Below, one piece after another: positions 27,010-37,896 of a stretch of 64,000 bases of DNA. The notes beneath the pieces were generated by a model that made no database searches, was not told where the DNA came from, and saw only the letters and a list, made by a program, of their open reading frames with translations. Each line of letters begins with the position of its first letter. The first letter of the stretch is position 1. The DNA comes from Trichomonas vaginalis G3 (lineage: Eukaryota > Parabasalia > Trichomonadida > Trichomonadidae), in NCBI RefSeq assembly GCF_026262505.1, contig NC_067206.1:25745896-25809895 (forward strand), read 5' to 3'. A program made the translations under genes and the position numbers.

Positions 27010-27232
27010 AAATATTATTTTATCTTAGTATCGGTTGTAGTCTTTGATAAACTTTTTCTCCTTTATTTAAAATTTCTCTTATTGGGCAGCTTTTGGTGTT
27101 ATTGATTCAGCAACGTCACTAATGCTTCTTTATTCTTAAATATCCAATTTGCCCCCTTCTTCAATGTTTCCCAAACTTTATGCGCTCCTCTTTTTACTTT
27201 ATCCCACAGTTCTTAAATATACCTGCAGCCAT
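27010..27232 (-). CDS. Element B: pVI-like amphipathic small protein, copy 2 (broken)
   Basis: Convergent to the previous gene. It starts MAAGIFKN and later carries LWDKVKRGAHKVWETLKKGA, clearly a paralogue of copy 1. Broken. Confidence 0.4.
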
Positions 27233-27301
27233 AGTTGATTATTTCATTAAAATTAAAAATTCATTTTCATCTTTTAATTTTGATTTTTTATTTAATAATA
27301 A

Positions 27302-28940
27302 ATGACGACTAACTATTTGGTGCCAAACACTAAACCGATTAATGGAAATGTGTTTCATTCATTCGAAAAGATAAATGAAATATTCGCAAAGAATGACGGT
27401 AGAAGATATTATAGAGAACTTGAAAGTTCATGCTATGACTCTGATGCTCCATATTTTGATGATAAACAAACTCATTTAAGAATTACAAATCCGGCTCATG
27501 ATGTGAACCAATTAGGTGACACATATATTAAACGCAAAGTTAAAGCAACTCTAGTTTCAAATAAAGCTTTCACATGTGATGCCGCTTTTAAATGCATGCG
27601 TTTATTCGTTGGTTACAAATCATCAAATCAAAGCTTTAAACAATTAAGTAGAAACCGAAAGAGGGATGCTGGTTATCTTCAGATGGATTGCGCCCGTGAA
27701 TCTTTCGCATTTGCAACATATAAACCAAAATCAGAAAGGAAAGTTAAAAAGTTTGTTCATTCGTTATATAATAATGTTCAAAAATATGATAACTCAGTAT
27801 GTGGTAAATATATTGACCCTTCAGAAGTTTTCAAGAAAGCAAATGAAGAAGTTAATATCACTTTTGATATGATTATTCCGGTAAATGATTTGTTAGCATT
27901 TCAGGCGTTCGATGATTATCCTAAATCGTTTGGTGATATCATTCTTAAATATTATGTTTTCAGGGATACTTTAGTATTTTGTCAGGTTGACCCGTTAAGA
28001 GTTGCTGATTTACAAAATTACGTTTATGAAAAGATAACTGATGAAAATTATGAAAAGATTATGAATCATGTTTTATAAATATGATCGCAAATTCCAACAA
28101 ATCGGACTTCCTGCCAAATTAATTACAAGCTTAGCCGCTACATCTGCTGAGGCAACAGTTGAAGACGTTATTATTTCATGCACAAAGATGGAAGTTTTAG
28201 AGGATAAATGCATTACACCAGGATACGGTTTAATTGAAGAATCAGTTAAAGCAATACCACGTTTATTCAGTAAGGAAGATCCATTCATGATTCCAGCTCA
28301 ACATATTGACGTTCGTTCACTAAATGGAGGTTGCATCACTCCTGAAGGTATTAGCTCAGATTTCTCATACGCTCTTCATAATGTTACAGATGTTGTGTTA
28401 ACATTTCCGAAGAATGCAATGCAAAGAACAGTTTTAGAAAATCCAATGCTTCGAGGTCTTCAGGTCACTATAGATTCCAGAAACTTCCCCGATCAAGCGA
28501 TGACCACAGTGGGTGACATATTCTTTACACGTATGCTTCAAGCTTCTGATTTAGATGGAGTGAATGAATGCACAGAAGAATATGAGGACTCATTAACTAG
28601 ACCACTGAATGATGATGATGGCACGCCATTAGCTAGAACATGGAAAGACCAAACTTCATTCTTATGCACTATTCCAGTTCAACGTGATGGAGCGGGTATA
28701 TTCTTTGATGGATTAGAAACTTTCAACTCACAAGTTACAGTACAAGTGAAAGCATATCCAATCATTCAGGGTGAAAATGACACTTACTGTTCAAAGGTGA
28801 CAAATCCTCCTCAGGTTTGGTTTACTAGGACTACATATTGGACATGGACACCGGACGAAGGTTTGAAATATCATCCAACAGGTACACCACCACAGTATAG
28901 AAGTTCATATGATGAAATATTGATGAATAGAAATGTTTAA
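27302..28940 (+). CDS. Element B: major capsid protein region (broken)
   Basis: Two open frames cover this stretch. The first is strand-rich (KRKVKATLVSN, then FDMIIPVNDLLAFQAFDD, then GDIILKYYVF). The second has DVVLTFPKNAMQRTVLENP, LRGLQVTIDSRNFP and TSFLCTIPVQRDGAGIFFDGLE, the kind of pattern found in the C-terminal jelly roll of Polinton-like virus capsid proteins. Total size and position before the packaging ATPase fit a double-jelly-roll major capsid gene. About one break. It is clearly different from the Polinton C capsid region at 39544-41105. Confidence 0.6.
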
Positions 28941-28964
28941 AATTATAAATTTATTTTTGATTAA

Positions 28965-29792
28965 ATGGATTTAAATTCATCCACCCCTTATGAAGAATTA
29001 GCGGGAGTATATAATACATACGTAGATGATATGATTAATGAAGCATTGAGTGATAATAGAAATGCTCTATCTAAGGAAAAATTAATGAAAATTCCATATT
29101 CTGAATGTTACTTAAATTCAATCACTGCAGCAATTGGTAAACAGAATAAAGGTAAAACATTAACAATATTAAAACAAATTATCATTATTGCTAACACTTC
29201 CCCCTATTCACATGTGTTAATTTATATCAACCGTTCAGGTTCACCTTCAGATGATACATTTGAATCTTTAAAGCATTTAATCACAATTCCAATTATTTAT
29301 TTATCACAAGAAGAAGCAGAAGATTATTTAAAAAACTTTTTAATGTATAAAGAATTATATAATACAATCAAGAAGCAAGGATTAGAGGATAAAATTATTG
29401 ATAAACAACGGGATGAATTATTTGAAACACTTTCTATTTCAAATTTTGATAGAGAATTTTTGCATTCACTCATTTTTCTAGATGATGCGGTGAAATCAAA
29501 ACTAATAACAAATGAGAAATCATATTTTAATCAATTATTAACTCAATGTCGACACATTCAGTGTTCATTCTTCATGGCTGTTCAATACTTCAAAGCATTA
29601 AGCACAAACATTAAATCAAATCTATCAACCCTTTTCATTTTCAGTGGGTTTAGTCGTCAACAGTTGAACGTTATACTTTATCAAGTGAATTTACCAATGA
29701 GTATTAATGAACTTTACACACAATATCAGCAATTAGGTGAACATGGAAAAATAATAGTTGATTTAAATAAAGGAGGTGTTAAATTTGATTAA
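28965..29792 (+). CDS. Element B: A32/FtsK-HerA-type DNA-packaging ATPase
   Basis: A 275-residue frame that looks whole. Walker A is GKQNKGKT (about residue 58), a strand HVLIYINRSG follows, Walker B is SLIFLDDA (about residue 168), and then CSFFMAVQYF holds the sensor glutamine. The 3' part (FIFSGFSRQQLNVILYQVNLPMSINELYTQYQQL) matches the same part of the D copy (VIFQGFSRYDIELIWKQSG). It powers genome packaging into the virion. The leader TTTTTGATTAA is directly before the ATG. Confidence 0.8.
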   Translation: MDLNSSTPYEELAGVYNTYVDDMINEALSDNRNALSKEKLMKIPYSECYLNSITAAIGKQNKGKTLTILKQIIIIANTSPYSHVLIYINRSGSPSDDTFESLKHLITIPIIYLSQEEAEDYLKNFLMYKELYNTIKKQGLEDKIIDKQRDELFETLSISNFDREFLHSLIFLDDAVKSKLITNEKSYFNQLLTQCRHIQCSFFMAVQYFKALSTNIKSNLSTLFIFSGFSRQQLNVILYQVNLPMSINELYTQYQQLGEHGKIIVDLNKGGVKFD

Positions 29793-29832
29793 CTTTTTAT
29801 AATTAATTTTTATTTTTTATTTATAATTAAAC

Positions 29833-30704
29833 ATGACAGAAATAGCAAATCTTCTACAGGTTCCATTAAAACAAGGAACAAACAAAAGGGGTGCATATAA
29901 TAGAACTATGAAAGTTCCTGATGGAATGAAAGAATTAGTTCATATTGTTGCTGGTCTTCAAAAAGATGTTAAACAAATGAGAAACGTTTTAACATTACCA
30001 GAAGCTCAAGCATATGCCAAACGTCATGGTCCAAATTGGGAAGCACACGAAGCAGACATTACGGGTCAAATGGAAAACCTGATGGTATAAATGAAGTTTT
30101 CGTTACTGATGGTCAAGGTAATATTAAAGTCATAAATGGTTATAAATTAACTGTATCTGATTATCCTAAACGTAAAGCATATAATGAACGTTATCCTATA
30201 CAATTTGATGAAAATGGAAAAGCTGTTAAACAATACATTGGAGAAGGTGAACATGGTCCAATTAATTCATACCGTTATAATCCATATTCTTATTTCAATG
30301 AAGAATTAAATGCTATTGAAGAGGGACCGGATGGATTACCACGATATTCTAACCAGTTTGATGGTCAATATGCAAATATTAGACCTGAAATTTCAGCTAA
30401 GAAATTCTTTAAAGTTGCTTTATTCGATCCAGTTTTCGCAAATGTTAAATATGAACTTAAACATCAATTCCAACCAATTATAGTAGCAAGAATTGCATCA
30501 GGTGCTTTATCTCAAGCATTCAAAGATTTAATTAAGAAACCATTATATCAGCAACGAGGTTTAACTTATGATTTAGTTAAGGAATCAGATAAAAGAAAAT
30601 TTGAGAAATCAGATGATTATAAGAATGCAATTAATGAATATATTCGGTCTATTAATTACGATGAAACAGCTAAAATCAACTTCATGAACAAATACAGGGA
30701 ATAA
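29833..30704 (+). CDS. Element B: hypothetical structural-region gene (broken)
   Basis: The plus-strand product begins [25 protein letters not shown], with a helical stretch. The longer later part contains [35 protein letters not shown] and a helical basic C-terminus ([16 protein letters not shown]). I do not recognise it. It sits directly after the packaging ATPase. About one break. Confidence 0.45.
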
Positions 30705-30762
30705 TAGATTCAAAAGTTCCAGCAAAATAAAAGTTTAAATATATTTTTTTATTCGAATATAA

Positions 30763-31052
30763 ATGAGAAGACGTTTCACTAGTCAAAAGAACACTAACGC
30801 AAAAGCAGAGATTACGGTTGGTTATAACGTAAATGATGATAAATCACGAATTATTCAAAATGTTAAAGTTAATGTTAGCCCCGAATTAACAAGGTCAGCA
30901 ACTCAACCAAATTTATTAACTCGTGACTTACCGAAGAATGAGGAGAATGAAGAAAACCATGAGAATGGAGACCCAATCATTTTATCTGAACCCGGTAAAG
31001 AACCTGTTGAAATTCCCACTTATCCAACATACCCCCGCCTCTTTCATCAAAC
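30763..31052 (+). CDS. Element B: hypothetical protein cut by the junction with Polinton C
   Basis: The start is behind TTTTTTATTCGAATATAA. It begins MRRRFTSQKNTNAKAEITVGYN and is followed by an acidic Asn/Glu-rich middle and a Pro-rich end. Element B sequence stops near 31052, so the gene is partial. Function unknown. Confidence 0.4.
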
Positions 31053-31541
31053 ATCGATAACTTTGTTTCATTAGTTGCAAAATGTGTATGGCAGATAAGA
31101 GATAAAGATAGAAGAGGTAAAGTATGGCATGAACAGATAAAACCAGCAGCTTTTGAGTTAAAGAAAACCATTGACGCCTTAGTTGTTCTAGCTGGTTTTA
31201 TTTCAATGTATAACGCAAAAACGATGCCGCAATGTTCAAAATGTAAAGCAGCAATAAGAAAATATAACTACTCAGTCAAAGAGATAGAAAGAATGCGAAA
31301 CGACTATGCAGACTTAAAGAAAGAAGCAGAAAAGCCAGCAGAAAATAAAATGGATATGTTGACATTTCTTAATAAAAACTATCCAACAGCAGAGGATTTC
31401 CTTCTGTCTGACGTCAAGAAGAAATATAAAGAAACCTTCGGCATTGTTAAAACTTTTGATGTACTAAAAGAAGAAATAGAAGCTACGAAATTGTTTAGGA
31501 TTTCAAATATACATCGTATATTTCATGTAAAACGCTTGTGA
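31053..31541 (+). pseudogene. Polinton C: 5'-cut copy of the 312-residue conserved gene
   Basis: In register with 46640-47119 from the segment DNFVSLVA onward, including the C-x-x-C pair and the HVKRL end. It starts at the element B junction. It is followed directly by a GGTGA palindrome cluster. Confidence 0.75.
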
Positions 31542-31585
31542 AAAAAGAGGTGAAAAAACAGGTGAGATCTCACCTCTTCACCTCA
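31541..31585. promoter_or_regulatory. GGTGA palindrome cluster 8
   Basis: A perfect AGGTGAGATCTCACCT lies at 31560-31575; the half-site run starts at the TGA stop of the preceding gene. Confidence 0.75.
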
Positions 31586-31654
31586 ACATTATTTTTATTG
31601 AATTCAGCACAAAAATAATGAATTTCATTAGTTATTTTGTATGTAAAGACAGTA

Positions 31655-32266
31655 ATGTCAAACATTGAGTTTGAAACAGTTAGAAAGATAGACAATGACA
31701 CCAAAGTGGTTAGAATAGGTGATTTAAACGTAAGATACTCAAAGAAATACAATAAATATTCTTTGTCAGACATTATATCTCCATCTGGAAAGAAAACAAA
31801 CGACTGGGTTAGAAATGCTTCAACTCAGAAAATTTTGACAAGAAATCCTGAGCTTATGATATCAGTAGCATTTCATGGAACAAGAGCATATCTTATAGAC
31901 AAAAGTCTTATACCAATAGTTTTGTTATGGTTAGACCCAGTTGTTGGATATAACTTCATAACATATGGTTCATTCGATACGGAACGTTGCAGTGAAGGCT
32001 TACTTTACATCGTTCAGAAACCGAAGGACTTCAACACAAAAAGATATAAGATAGGAAGGACATATAATATAACTCAAAGATATGACAGTACAGTCAATAG
32101 AGTCAAGGTTGTGTTTGTTAATGATATGAGAGCTGCTGAAACAGAACTGCTTGAAGTTTTTGAGAAAATGTATGGTGCTCCCACGAAAGGTAAAGAAACG
32201 TTTGAAGTAGATGAGATAGATAAAGCTATAAAATTATTTGACGAAGTTGCTGAAAAATACATGTAA
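31655..32266 (+). CDS. Polinton C: KilA-N + T5orf172 (GIY-YIG-like) protein (203 residues)
   Basis: The ATG at 31655 follows the cassette TTATTTTGTATGTAAAGACAGTA. The KilA-N domain spans about residues 15-100 (KYNKYSLSDII, WVRNASTQKIL, GTRAYLIDKSLIPIVLLWLDP). The T5orf172-type domain spans about 118-170 (GLLYIVQKPKDF, YKIGRTYNIT, RAAETELLEVFEKMYG), followed by a helical tail (VDEIDKAIKLFDEVAEKY). KilA-N domains bind DNA; the GIY-YIG-like partner may cut it. The frame is whole. Homologue at 9060-9668. Confidence 0.8.
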   Translation: MSNIEFETVRKIDNDTKVVRIGDLNVRYSKKYNKYSLSDIISPSGKKTNDWVRNASTQKILTRNPELMISVAFHGTRAYLIDKSLIPIVLLWLDPVVGYNFITYGSFDTERCSEGLLYIVQKPKDFNTKRYKIGRTYNITQRYDSTVNRVKVVFVNDMRAAETELLEVFEKMYGAPTKGKETFEVDEIDKAIKLFDEVAEKYM

Positions 32267-32354
32267 AGCGTTTATTTTTGGTCTTTTGTGAAAGTCAGAA
32301 AATAAAGTTAGTTTTATTTTTATTTATTTTTTTATTTTGTATGTAAAGACAGTA

Positions 32355-33182
32355 ATGACAACATTAGAGAACACAACAACAGTTATAGTCCATGAAGCCA
32401 TAAATGAAGAATACGAGTACATACAGTATAACAAACAGTTACGTCTCATTCGTTCAGTCAAAGATGACATGTACCAAATGCAAAGTATAATGAATGCTCT
32501 TCGTTCTACAAAGCAAGCATATCATTGGTTTGAAAACCAACAGACAAAAGAACTTTTAGAAGAATTTCCTCATATGATTGCTTCCCTCGGAAAACCGAGA
32601 GAAGAGATTCCGTACGAAAATCGCAAGAATTTGGCTCCTGGTTTGAAAGGTTATTATGTTCATAGACTTTTAGTAAACGCTGTAGCAATGTGGGCTTCAC
32701 CTCGTTATGCTTGTTATATTTTCATGATGTTAGATGAACTATATAAAGCAGAACGTGGAGAGATGGAAAAGAAACTTCATGCAAAAGATGAAGTCATTGA
32801 ATCCAAAGACAAAAGCATACAGAAAAGAATACCGCGTTCGGTACCAAAAGGAAAGGAAAAGAGTTATAAGTATATGATATATACTGAAGAGTTGGAGAAA
32901 GAAGAAGATAAAGATGTGGTTATGTTGCATTTAGTCAGAAGAAACAACAAGAGCTTTTATGACTTAGCTAAAATATATAAATCTGACAGAAACTGGTTCT
33001 ATCGTGAAAACTTACCGATTTCAATGACACCGAATGAGCAAATAAAGGAAATTGTCAAAAATACTCTTCCTCAAACACACTATGACATCAAAGGTTGCAC
33101 AATACTTACATTCAAAGAAGACTTAACATTACTGAAGGAAAAAATAACAGAATATTTCGATAACTTCAAAGAGGAAGAATAA
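32355..33182 (+). CDS. Polinton C: KilA-N + DUF3627-type protein (275 residues)
   Basis: A whole frame with the same promoter cassette as the gene before it. Residues about 30-125 are KilA-N (TKQAYHWFENQQ, NLAPGLKGYYVHRLLVNAVAMWASPRYACYIFMMLDEL), then a coiled coil (MEKKLHAKDEVIESKDKSIQKR), then a C-terminal DUF3627-like domain (YKYMIYTEELEKEEDKDVVMLHLVRRNNKSF is the start). Such proteins are transcription or replication factors in baculoviruses and entomopoxviruses (family knowledge). The copy at 44199-45026 differs at only a few residues. Confidence 0.85.
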   Translation: MTTLENTTTVIVHEAINEEYEYIQYNKQLRLIRSVKDDMYQMQSIMNALRSTKQAYHWFENQQTKELLEEFPHMIASLGKPREEIPYENRKNLAPGLKGYYVHRLLVNAVAMWASPRYACYIFMMLDELYKAERGEMEKKLHAKDEVIESKDKSIQKRIPRSVPKGKEKSYKYMIYTEELEKEEDKDVVMLHLVRRNNKSFYDLAKIYKSDRNWFYRENLPISMTPNEQIKEIVKNTLPQTHYDIKGCTILTFKEDLTLLKEKITEYFDNFKEEE

Positions 33183-33238
33183 AAAAAATCTAAGCTAATT
33201 TTATTTTTTTTATAAAATTTTATCTCATATGAAAGAAC

Positions 33239-33454
33239 ATGAATTTAGAATATTCGGAACTCATGACAGAAGAAGAGAACGAACAACATGTAAAAGATCA
33301 TGCAAAATTTCTGAAGACATACAAAGCATTTAAACAATATCTAAATGCTTCTAAAGATTATGCAAAATTTCTGAAGGTATATAAAGCTTATGAAAAAGCG
33401 TATGAAAAGTTTATACATTGGGGAATTGTTGTAAAATATCCATATGAAGACTAA
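33239..33454 (+). CDS. Polinton C: 71-residue helical repeat protein
   Basis: Starts MNLEYSELMTEEENEQHV. Two repeats of the form (D)AKFLK-x-YKA suggest a small helical hairpin. It is absent from the corresponding place in Polinton D. Convergent to the next gene, 18 bp away. Unknown function. Confidence 0.5.
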   Translation: MNLEYSELMTEEENEQHVKDHAKFLKTYKAFKQYLNASKDYAKFLKVYKAYEKAYEKFIHWGIVVKYPYED

Positions 33455-33472
33455 CCAAAAATATATTTTTGC
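33455..33472. terminator. Candidate shared 3' end signal of convergent genes
   Basis: AACCAAAAATATATTTTTGC lies across the gap between two convergent stops. The related copy at 44094-44113 is a perfect palindrome ACCAAAAATATATTTTTGGT. Confidence 0.45.
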
Positions 33473-33946
33473 TTAAATAGCTTCAGGGTCTATTTCTTCA
33501 ACCATTTCACTTCCTTCGTCAATGTCAATAGAAGCTTCTTCAACCTTTGGTAAGAATTTCTGTATAACATCTTTGTTCGTTATTGTCTTCAGAGATGAAG
33601 AATAATATTTCACATTTGTTTCACCCTTCTTATATTCTTTCTGTTCGGAAAGATTTAAAGCAATACTGAAGAAGTCAATGTTAGAGTTCTTTATGACAGT
33701 ATAATGAGTATCTTTGACATTCACGAAGAAACTCTTTTGTTTCAAAACTACTGCTAACTCTTGTGAAGTATAACGTTTGCGGTCAATGACGATAGCTAAT
33801 GGTCTGACATACTGACCAAACTTAGATTCTTTCACAAACTTCTTGTTAAAGATAACATTAACATTTGAAGCATTATTGAACTCATTCTTGATGGCAGTAG
33901 CGAGAGCATTGTATGAAAAGAACTTGCAATCTTGCATGTGTTTCAT
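33473..33946 (-). CDS. Polinton C: 157-residue conserved hypothetical
   Basis: A whole frame, almost identical to 43621-44094. Begins MKHMQDCKFFSYNALATAI, has a strand-rich middle (GQYVRPLAIVIDRKRYTSQELAVVLKQ) and an acidic tail (EEASIDIDEGSEMVEEIDPEAI), a layout seen in single-strand DNA-binding proteins with acidic C-termini. Divergent from the polymerase gene, which fits a replication accessory role, but this is inference. Confidence 0.6.
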   Translation of the reverse strand: MKHMQDCKFFSYNALATAIKNEFNNASNVNVIFNKKFVKESKFGQYVRPLAIVIDRKRYTSQELAVVLKQKSFFVNVKDTHYTVIKNSNIDFFSIALNLSEQKEYKKGETNVKYYSSSLKTITNKDVIQKFLPKVEEASIDIDEGSEMVEEIDPEAI

Positions 33947-34036
33947 TAAAATAAAAATATTAAATTATTTTGAAAAATAACTTTAAAAAATCTAATCTAA
34001 TTTTTTCAAAAAATATTTTTTTATTTCCTACTAAAG

Positions 34037-37000
34037 ATGTATCGGAAGTTGTCTAAGTTAGAACACTCGGAAATAAAACAACTTCTTACAGAAGCTAACA
34101 TAGAAGTAGCAAAACATTACGCAACAAACAAAAAAGCACTCGCTGACTTCATTAAAGACTATAATGGTGCAATAAGTTATGATAGAATTCATGAGTTCAT
34201 AAAGCCGCAACGCGGCGAGGATGAAGTCCATGCAAGAGCATTTCCTTTAAATGACGTTGCTATTGACTTATATCATAGACGTTCAGTACCTCATGAAGTT
34301 AGAAGAGAAATGTTTGACATAACAAATGCAAACATTGGTGAAACAAGAAGAAGAGACGACACACTGAAACAACAGAGAAGAGAGATGTTTAAGAGCGCTA
34401 TAGAACAAGTTCGCAAAGCTAACGATGTCATTCGTTCCATTGACGACAAACCAAAAGAAGGTGAGAGATGGTTAAAGAAAGATGAAGAGAATAGGAAGAG
34501 AAATGTGAAGTCAGGCAATAGACTCATTGACTTTAACATCGAAGCTTTAGATGAACCAAACAGAGACTACTTACACAAACATTTCGGTAAGGTTTTCATG
34601 AGACTCTTAGAGAAGATTAAAATAAACTCCCAACAAAGATGGATGGTATGTTATAAACTTGGTGGAAAGTATGAATGTTCTACGTTAAACCTCAATAATA
34701 TTGGAACATTACTACATCAGCTCTTGAAGGAGAACTTTATATCAGAGATAGAAGCAAATGCTGCAGGTATTGTTGAAATGCACTATGACTTCTTCTTGAC
34801 AAACATAAAGAATCTTACCGAAATAAAGATGTATGATTTAACAGAATATGAAGGCTTAACGATGTCAGATGTAAAGAAAGGCAAACCAAAAAAGAGACCA
34901 TATAGAGATGAAAGCACACTGACAAATGACCAGAAAGCCATTTTGGAAGCTCTTAAGCAAACAGGAAACCCAGCACTTATAGAAAGCTTTTGGAAAGATA
35001 ATGGTGAAAAGAAGTTTTATAAGAAGAGAAGCGGTCAGTTCTGGAAGTATCTTTGCACATTACCTATAAATCTTGAACGCTACCAAACTTTCAATGAATT
35101 GAACAAAAGAACTGCAGCACTTATGACAGAAGACAATTGTTTCGTTTATGCTTGCATTCAGGCTGGAGTAGATGGAGAGACTATTGACCACATGAGAGAG
35201 AGAGTCATTCGTGTTAGAGACTTTCCTCAAAGTAAAGTACAAGAAATTTCTGACGCAACAGGTATAGCATTTAATGTTACCATTGGTTACTTCAATGACT
35301 CAAGACATAATGAAATAAAGAGATACATACCAAAAGAATGTGAAACTGTTCGAATTATTGACTTACTTCTTGTTGAAGACCACTACATGCTAAATGAAAG
35401 ATTACCAATGACAACATATTTCATTCGCAACTATATCGAAATTCTCAAAGCTTGTGGTGGAATGAACATTGAGAAACAGATGAAGATTTATACAAAGAGA
35501 GAAGATAAATATGTAGTTCGTTATGATAGAACAACACCGTTATGGGATGTTATGAAAACATTGTGGGAGTGCAAATATTTCGAACCTATTTCTTATGGAG
35601 AACTTTTCACATATACGACTGACTTATATAAACAGAACCTTGCACCATTTAAAGACTTGTCATATGCTCCAAAGTATTGTGTACAACTGAAGAAGAAAGC
35701 TGAGTCAAAAGAAGTAAATAAAAATAAGTGCAAGTTCATTCCTGAGCACGTTTTCTTTGCTGACTGTGAGTGTAGCACAGACGGCTTTCATAAAGCTTTT
35801 AACATCTGTTACGACAGTGAAGATGGTTCAGTGAGTGAAAGCATTTGGGGTCAGAACTGTGCAACAGAATTTTTGGAACGACTTCCTGACAAGAGTTTAA
35901 TATATTTCCATAACCTCAGTTATGATATAAACTTCATCTTAAGACACATGACAGAAGTGAAAGGAACTCCCATCATTAAAGGTTCACGAACAATGCAAAT
36001 AACTGGCTTATATAAAGGAAGGGCAATTATTATAAAAGACTCTTACAGTGTTATAAATAAGAAGCTTAAACTATTTCCTGCTATGTTTAACTTACAAACA
36101 GGACCGAAAGAAGTATTTCCATATAACTACTACAGCAGTGTTTTGTTAGCAAATGACAACAGAACTGGTGTCATTTCTGAAGCATGTAAGTTTATCCGGG
36201 ATGCAGATACATTCATGAAAAACATAGATTCCATCAAAGGTTGCAGAATAGATGAAAACCACTTCGACTTAGAAAAATATAGCACATTCTATTGCAAACA
36301 AGATGTAAGAATTTTAAGAGAAGGTTTTGTTAAGTTCCGCAATGACATATTGAAAGAATTTGATTTAAACGTTTATGACTATGTTAGTATTTGTTCAATT
36401 GCTAACAAATTATTTGAGAACAGAGTGTACTTCCCGAATGGAAATTTATATGACATCTCAAATAAACCAAGAGAATTTATTTCACGCTGTATTCAAGGTG
36501 GAAGATGTATGCTGTCAGATAACATGAAACAAAAGAGTGAAAAGAAACTCATTGCTGACTTCGACGCTGTTTCATTATACCCTTCAGCAATTGCAAGACT
36601 CTATACTTTAGAAGGTATTCCAAAGGTTATGAAGAAAGAAATGTTAAGCACAGAGTATCTCATGAGACATTTATTCAATGACGACCAAAAGGAACCCATT
36701 GGTGAAAAGTTTATGTCTGGCTTCTTTGTTCTCATTAAGATAACAGAGATTGGAATACATAGACACTTTCCTTTAATAGTTTGTGACCCTGAACTAAATC
36801 CAGAACTTAACGTTCCCAGAAGTTCAAACACTTGCTGTTTAATGTATGTTGACCATATAACATTACAAGACCTCATAAAATATCAAGGTGTCAAATGTGA
36901 AGTGTTGCAAGGATACTATTACGATGGAAACAGAGATATTAGAATAAGAGATGAAGTAAAGAAGTTGTTTGAGTTAAGGTTAAAGTATAAGAAAGAAGGA

Positions 37001-37817
37001 AATCCTTTGCAAGAAAATATAAAGCTCATTCTGAACAGTATTTATGGCAAAACTATTCTATCTCCTATTGAGTCAAAAATAACCATAGTAAATGACAAAG
37101 ATGCTATAAGATATGCCATCAGAAACTACAACCATATAGTGAAGTTTGAAGGTTTGGATGGTTCAGATAAAACTATTTTCAAGCTAACGAAAAGCATTTG
37201 CAGACACTTTAACTTCTGTCCACTTGGTGTTAACATTCTGTCTATGTCGAAGAGAATAATGTGTGAAGTATTCTGTACTGCTGAGGACTTAGGAATGGAC
37301 ATCTTTTATAGCGATACGGACAGTATGCATCTCTACAATGAAGATATCCCTCGTTTAGCTGAAGAGTTTGAGAAACGTTATGGAAGAGTTCTCATTGGTA
37401 AAACCTTGGTCAATTTCATAGCGACTTTGCAGAAATCACAAAAGATAAACAAAGTTTAGAATACAAGTCAATATTTTGTGGAAAGAAGACTTACATAGAC
37501 TTACTCACGAATGATTTAAATGAAGTTGCATTTCACTGCAGAATGAAAGGCGTGAAGCAAGATGTTATTGCTTTAACCGCTAATGAAATGTTTCCTGACT
37601 CTGTTCAGTGTTTCTATGATGAAGATAAAGGTAATGGTTCCCGCAAGGAACATATGACAAAGATTCTGAGTTCAGTTTAATGAAACTTTACAAAGCACTT
37701 TATGACGGTCAAGAGATTGGATTTGACTTATGTAAGTCATGTCAACCTTGCTTTGAAGAGAAGTTTAACTTCTCAATAACGACTAAAACAAGCTTTATTC
37801 GTAAGTTGAAGTTCTGA
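34037..37817 (+). CDS. Polinton C: protein-primed family B DNA polymerase (near full length, broken)
   Basis: The long frame from 34037 holds, in order: a Polinton-specific N-terminal region with MYRKLSKLEHSE start; a domain with NCFVYACIQAGV and LLVEDHYMLNE (about 370-460); exonuclease motifs FADCECSTDG, FHNLSYDINF and YCKQDVRIL (about 580-760); polymerase motifs ADFDAVSLYPSA (A, about 840), LILNSIYGK (B, about 1000) and FYSDTDSMHL (C, about 1095). Replicates the element using a terminal protein as primer (family knowledge). The gene has about two breaks. A GCCGC-AAC-GCGGC hairpin lies within it at 34204-34216. Confidence 0.9.
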
Positions 37818-37896
37818 GGTCATTTATTTTTGTCAGCAATGAGGTCATTCGTGATAAAAATAAAACTAGCGGCAAGGGCGAAGCCCATGTGGTCAT

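Larger units (their letters stand above)
26171..31052. mobile_element. Element B: AT-rich Polinton-like/virophage-like element, right end missing
   Basis: A block of capsid-element genes that differs from Polintons A, C and D in composition (more A/T, GAT/AAT-type codons) and gene sequences. Recognised parts are a major capsid region, packaging ATPase, two pVI-like small proteins and several unknown genes. No polymerase or integrase is visible. The left side is repeat R; the right side is cut where Polinton C sequence begins, without a terminal repeat. Broken, with about four or five breaks. Confidence 0.7.

Noticed and set aside
26468-31052. Element B as part of Polinton C
   Set aside because: Base composition, capsid and ATPase sequences and the missing GGTGA palindromes differ; the switch at 31052 is abrupt.
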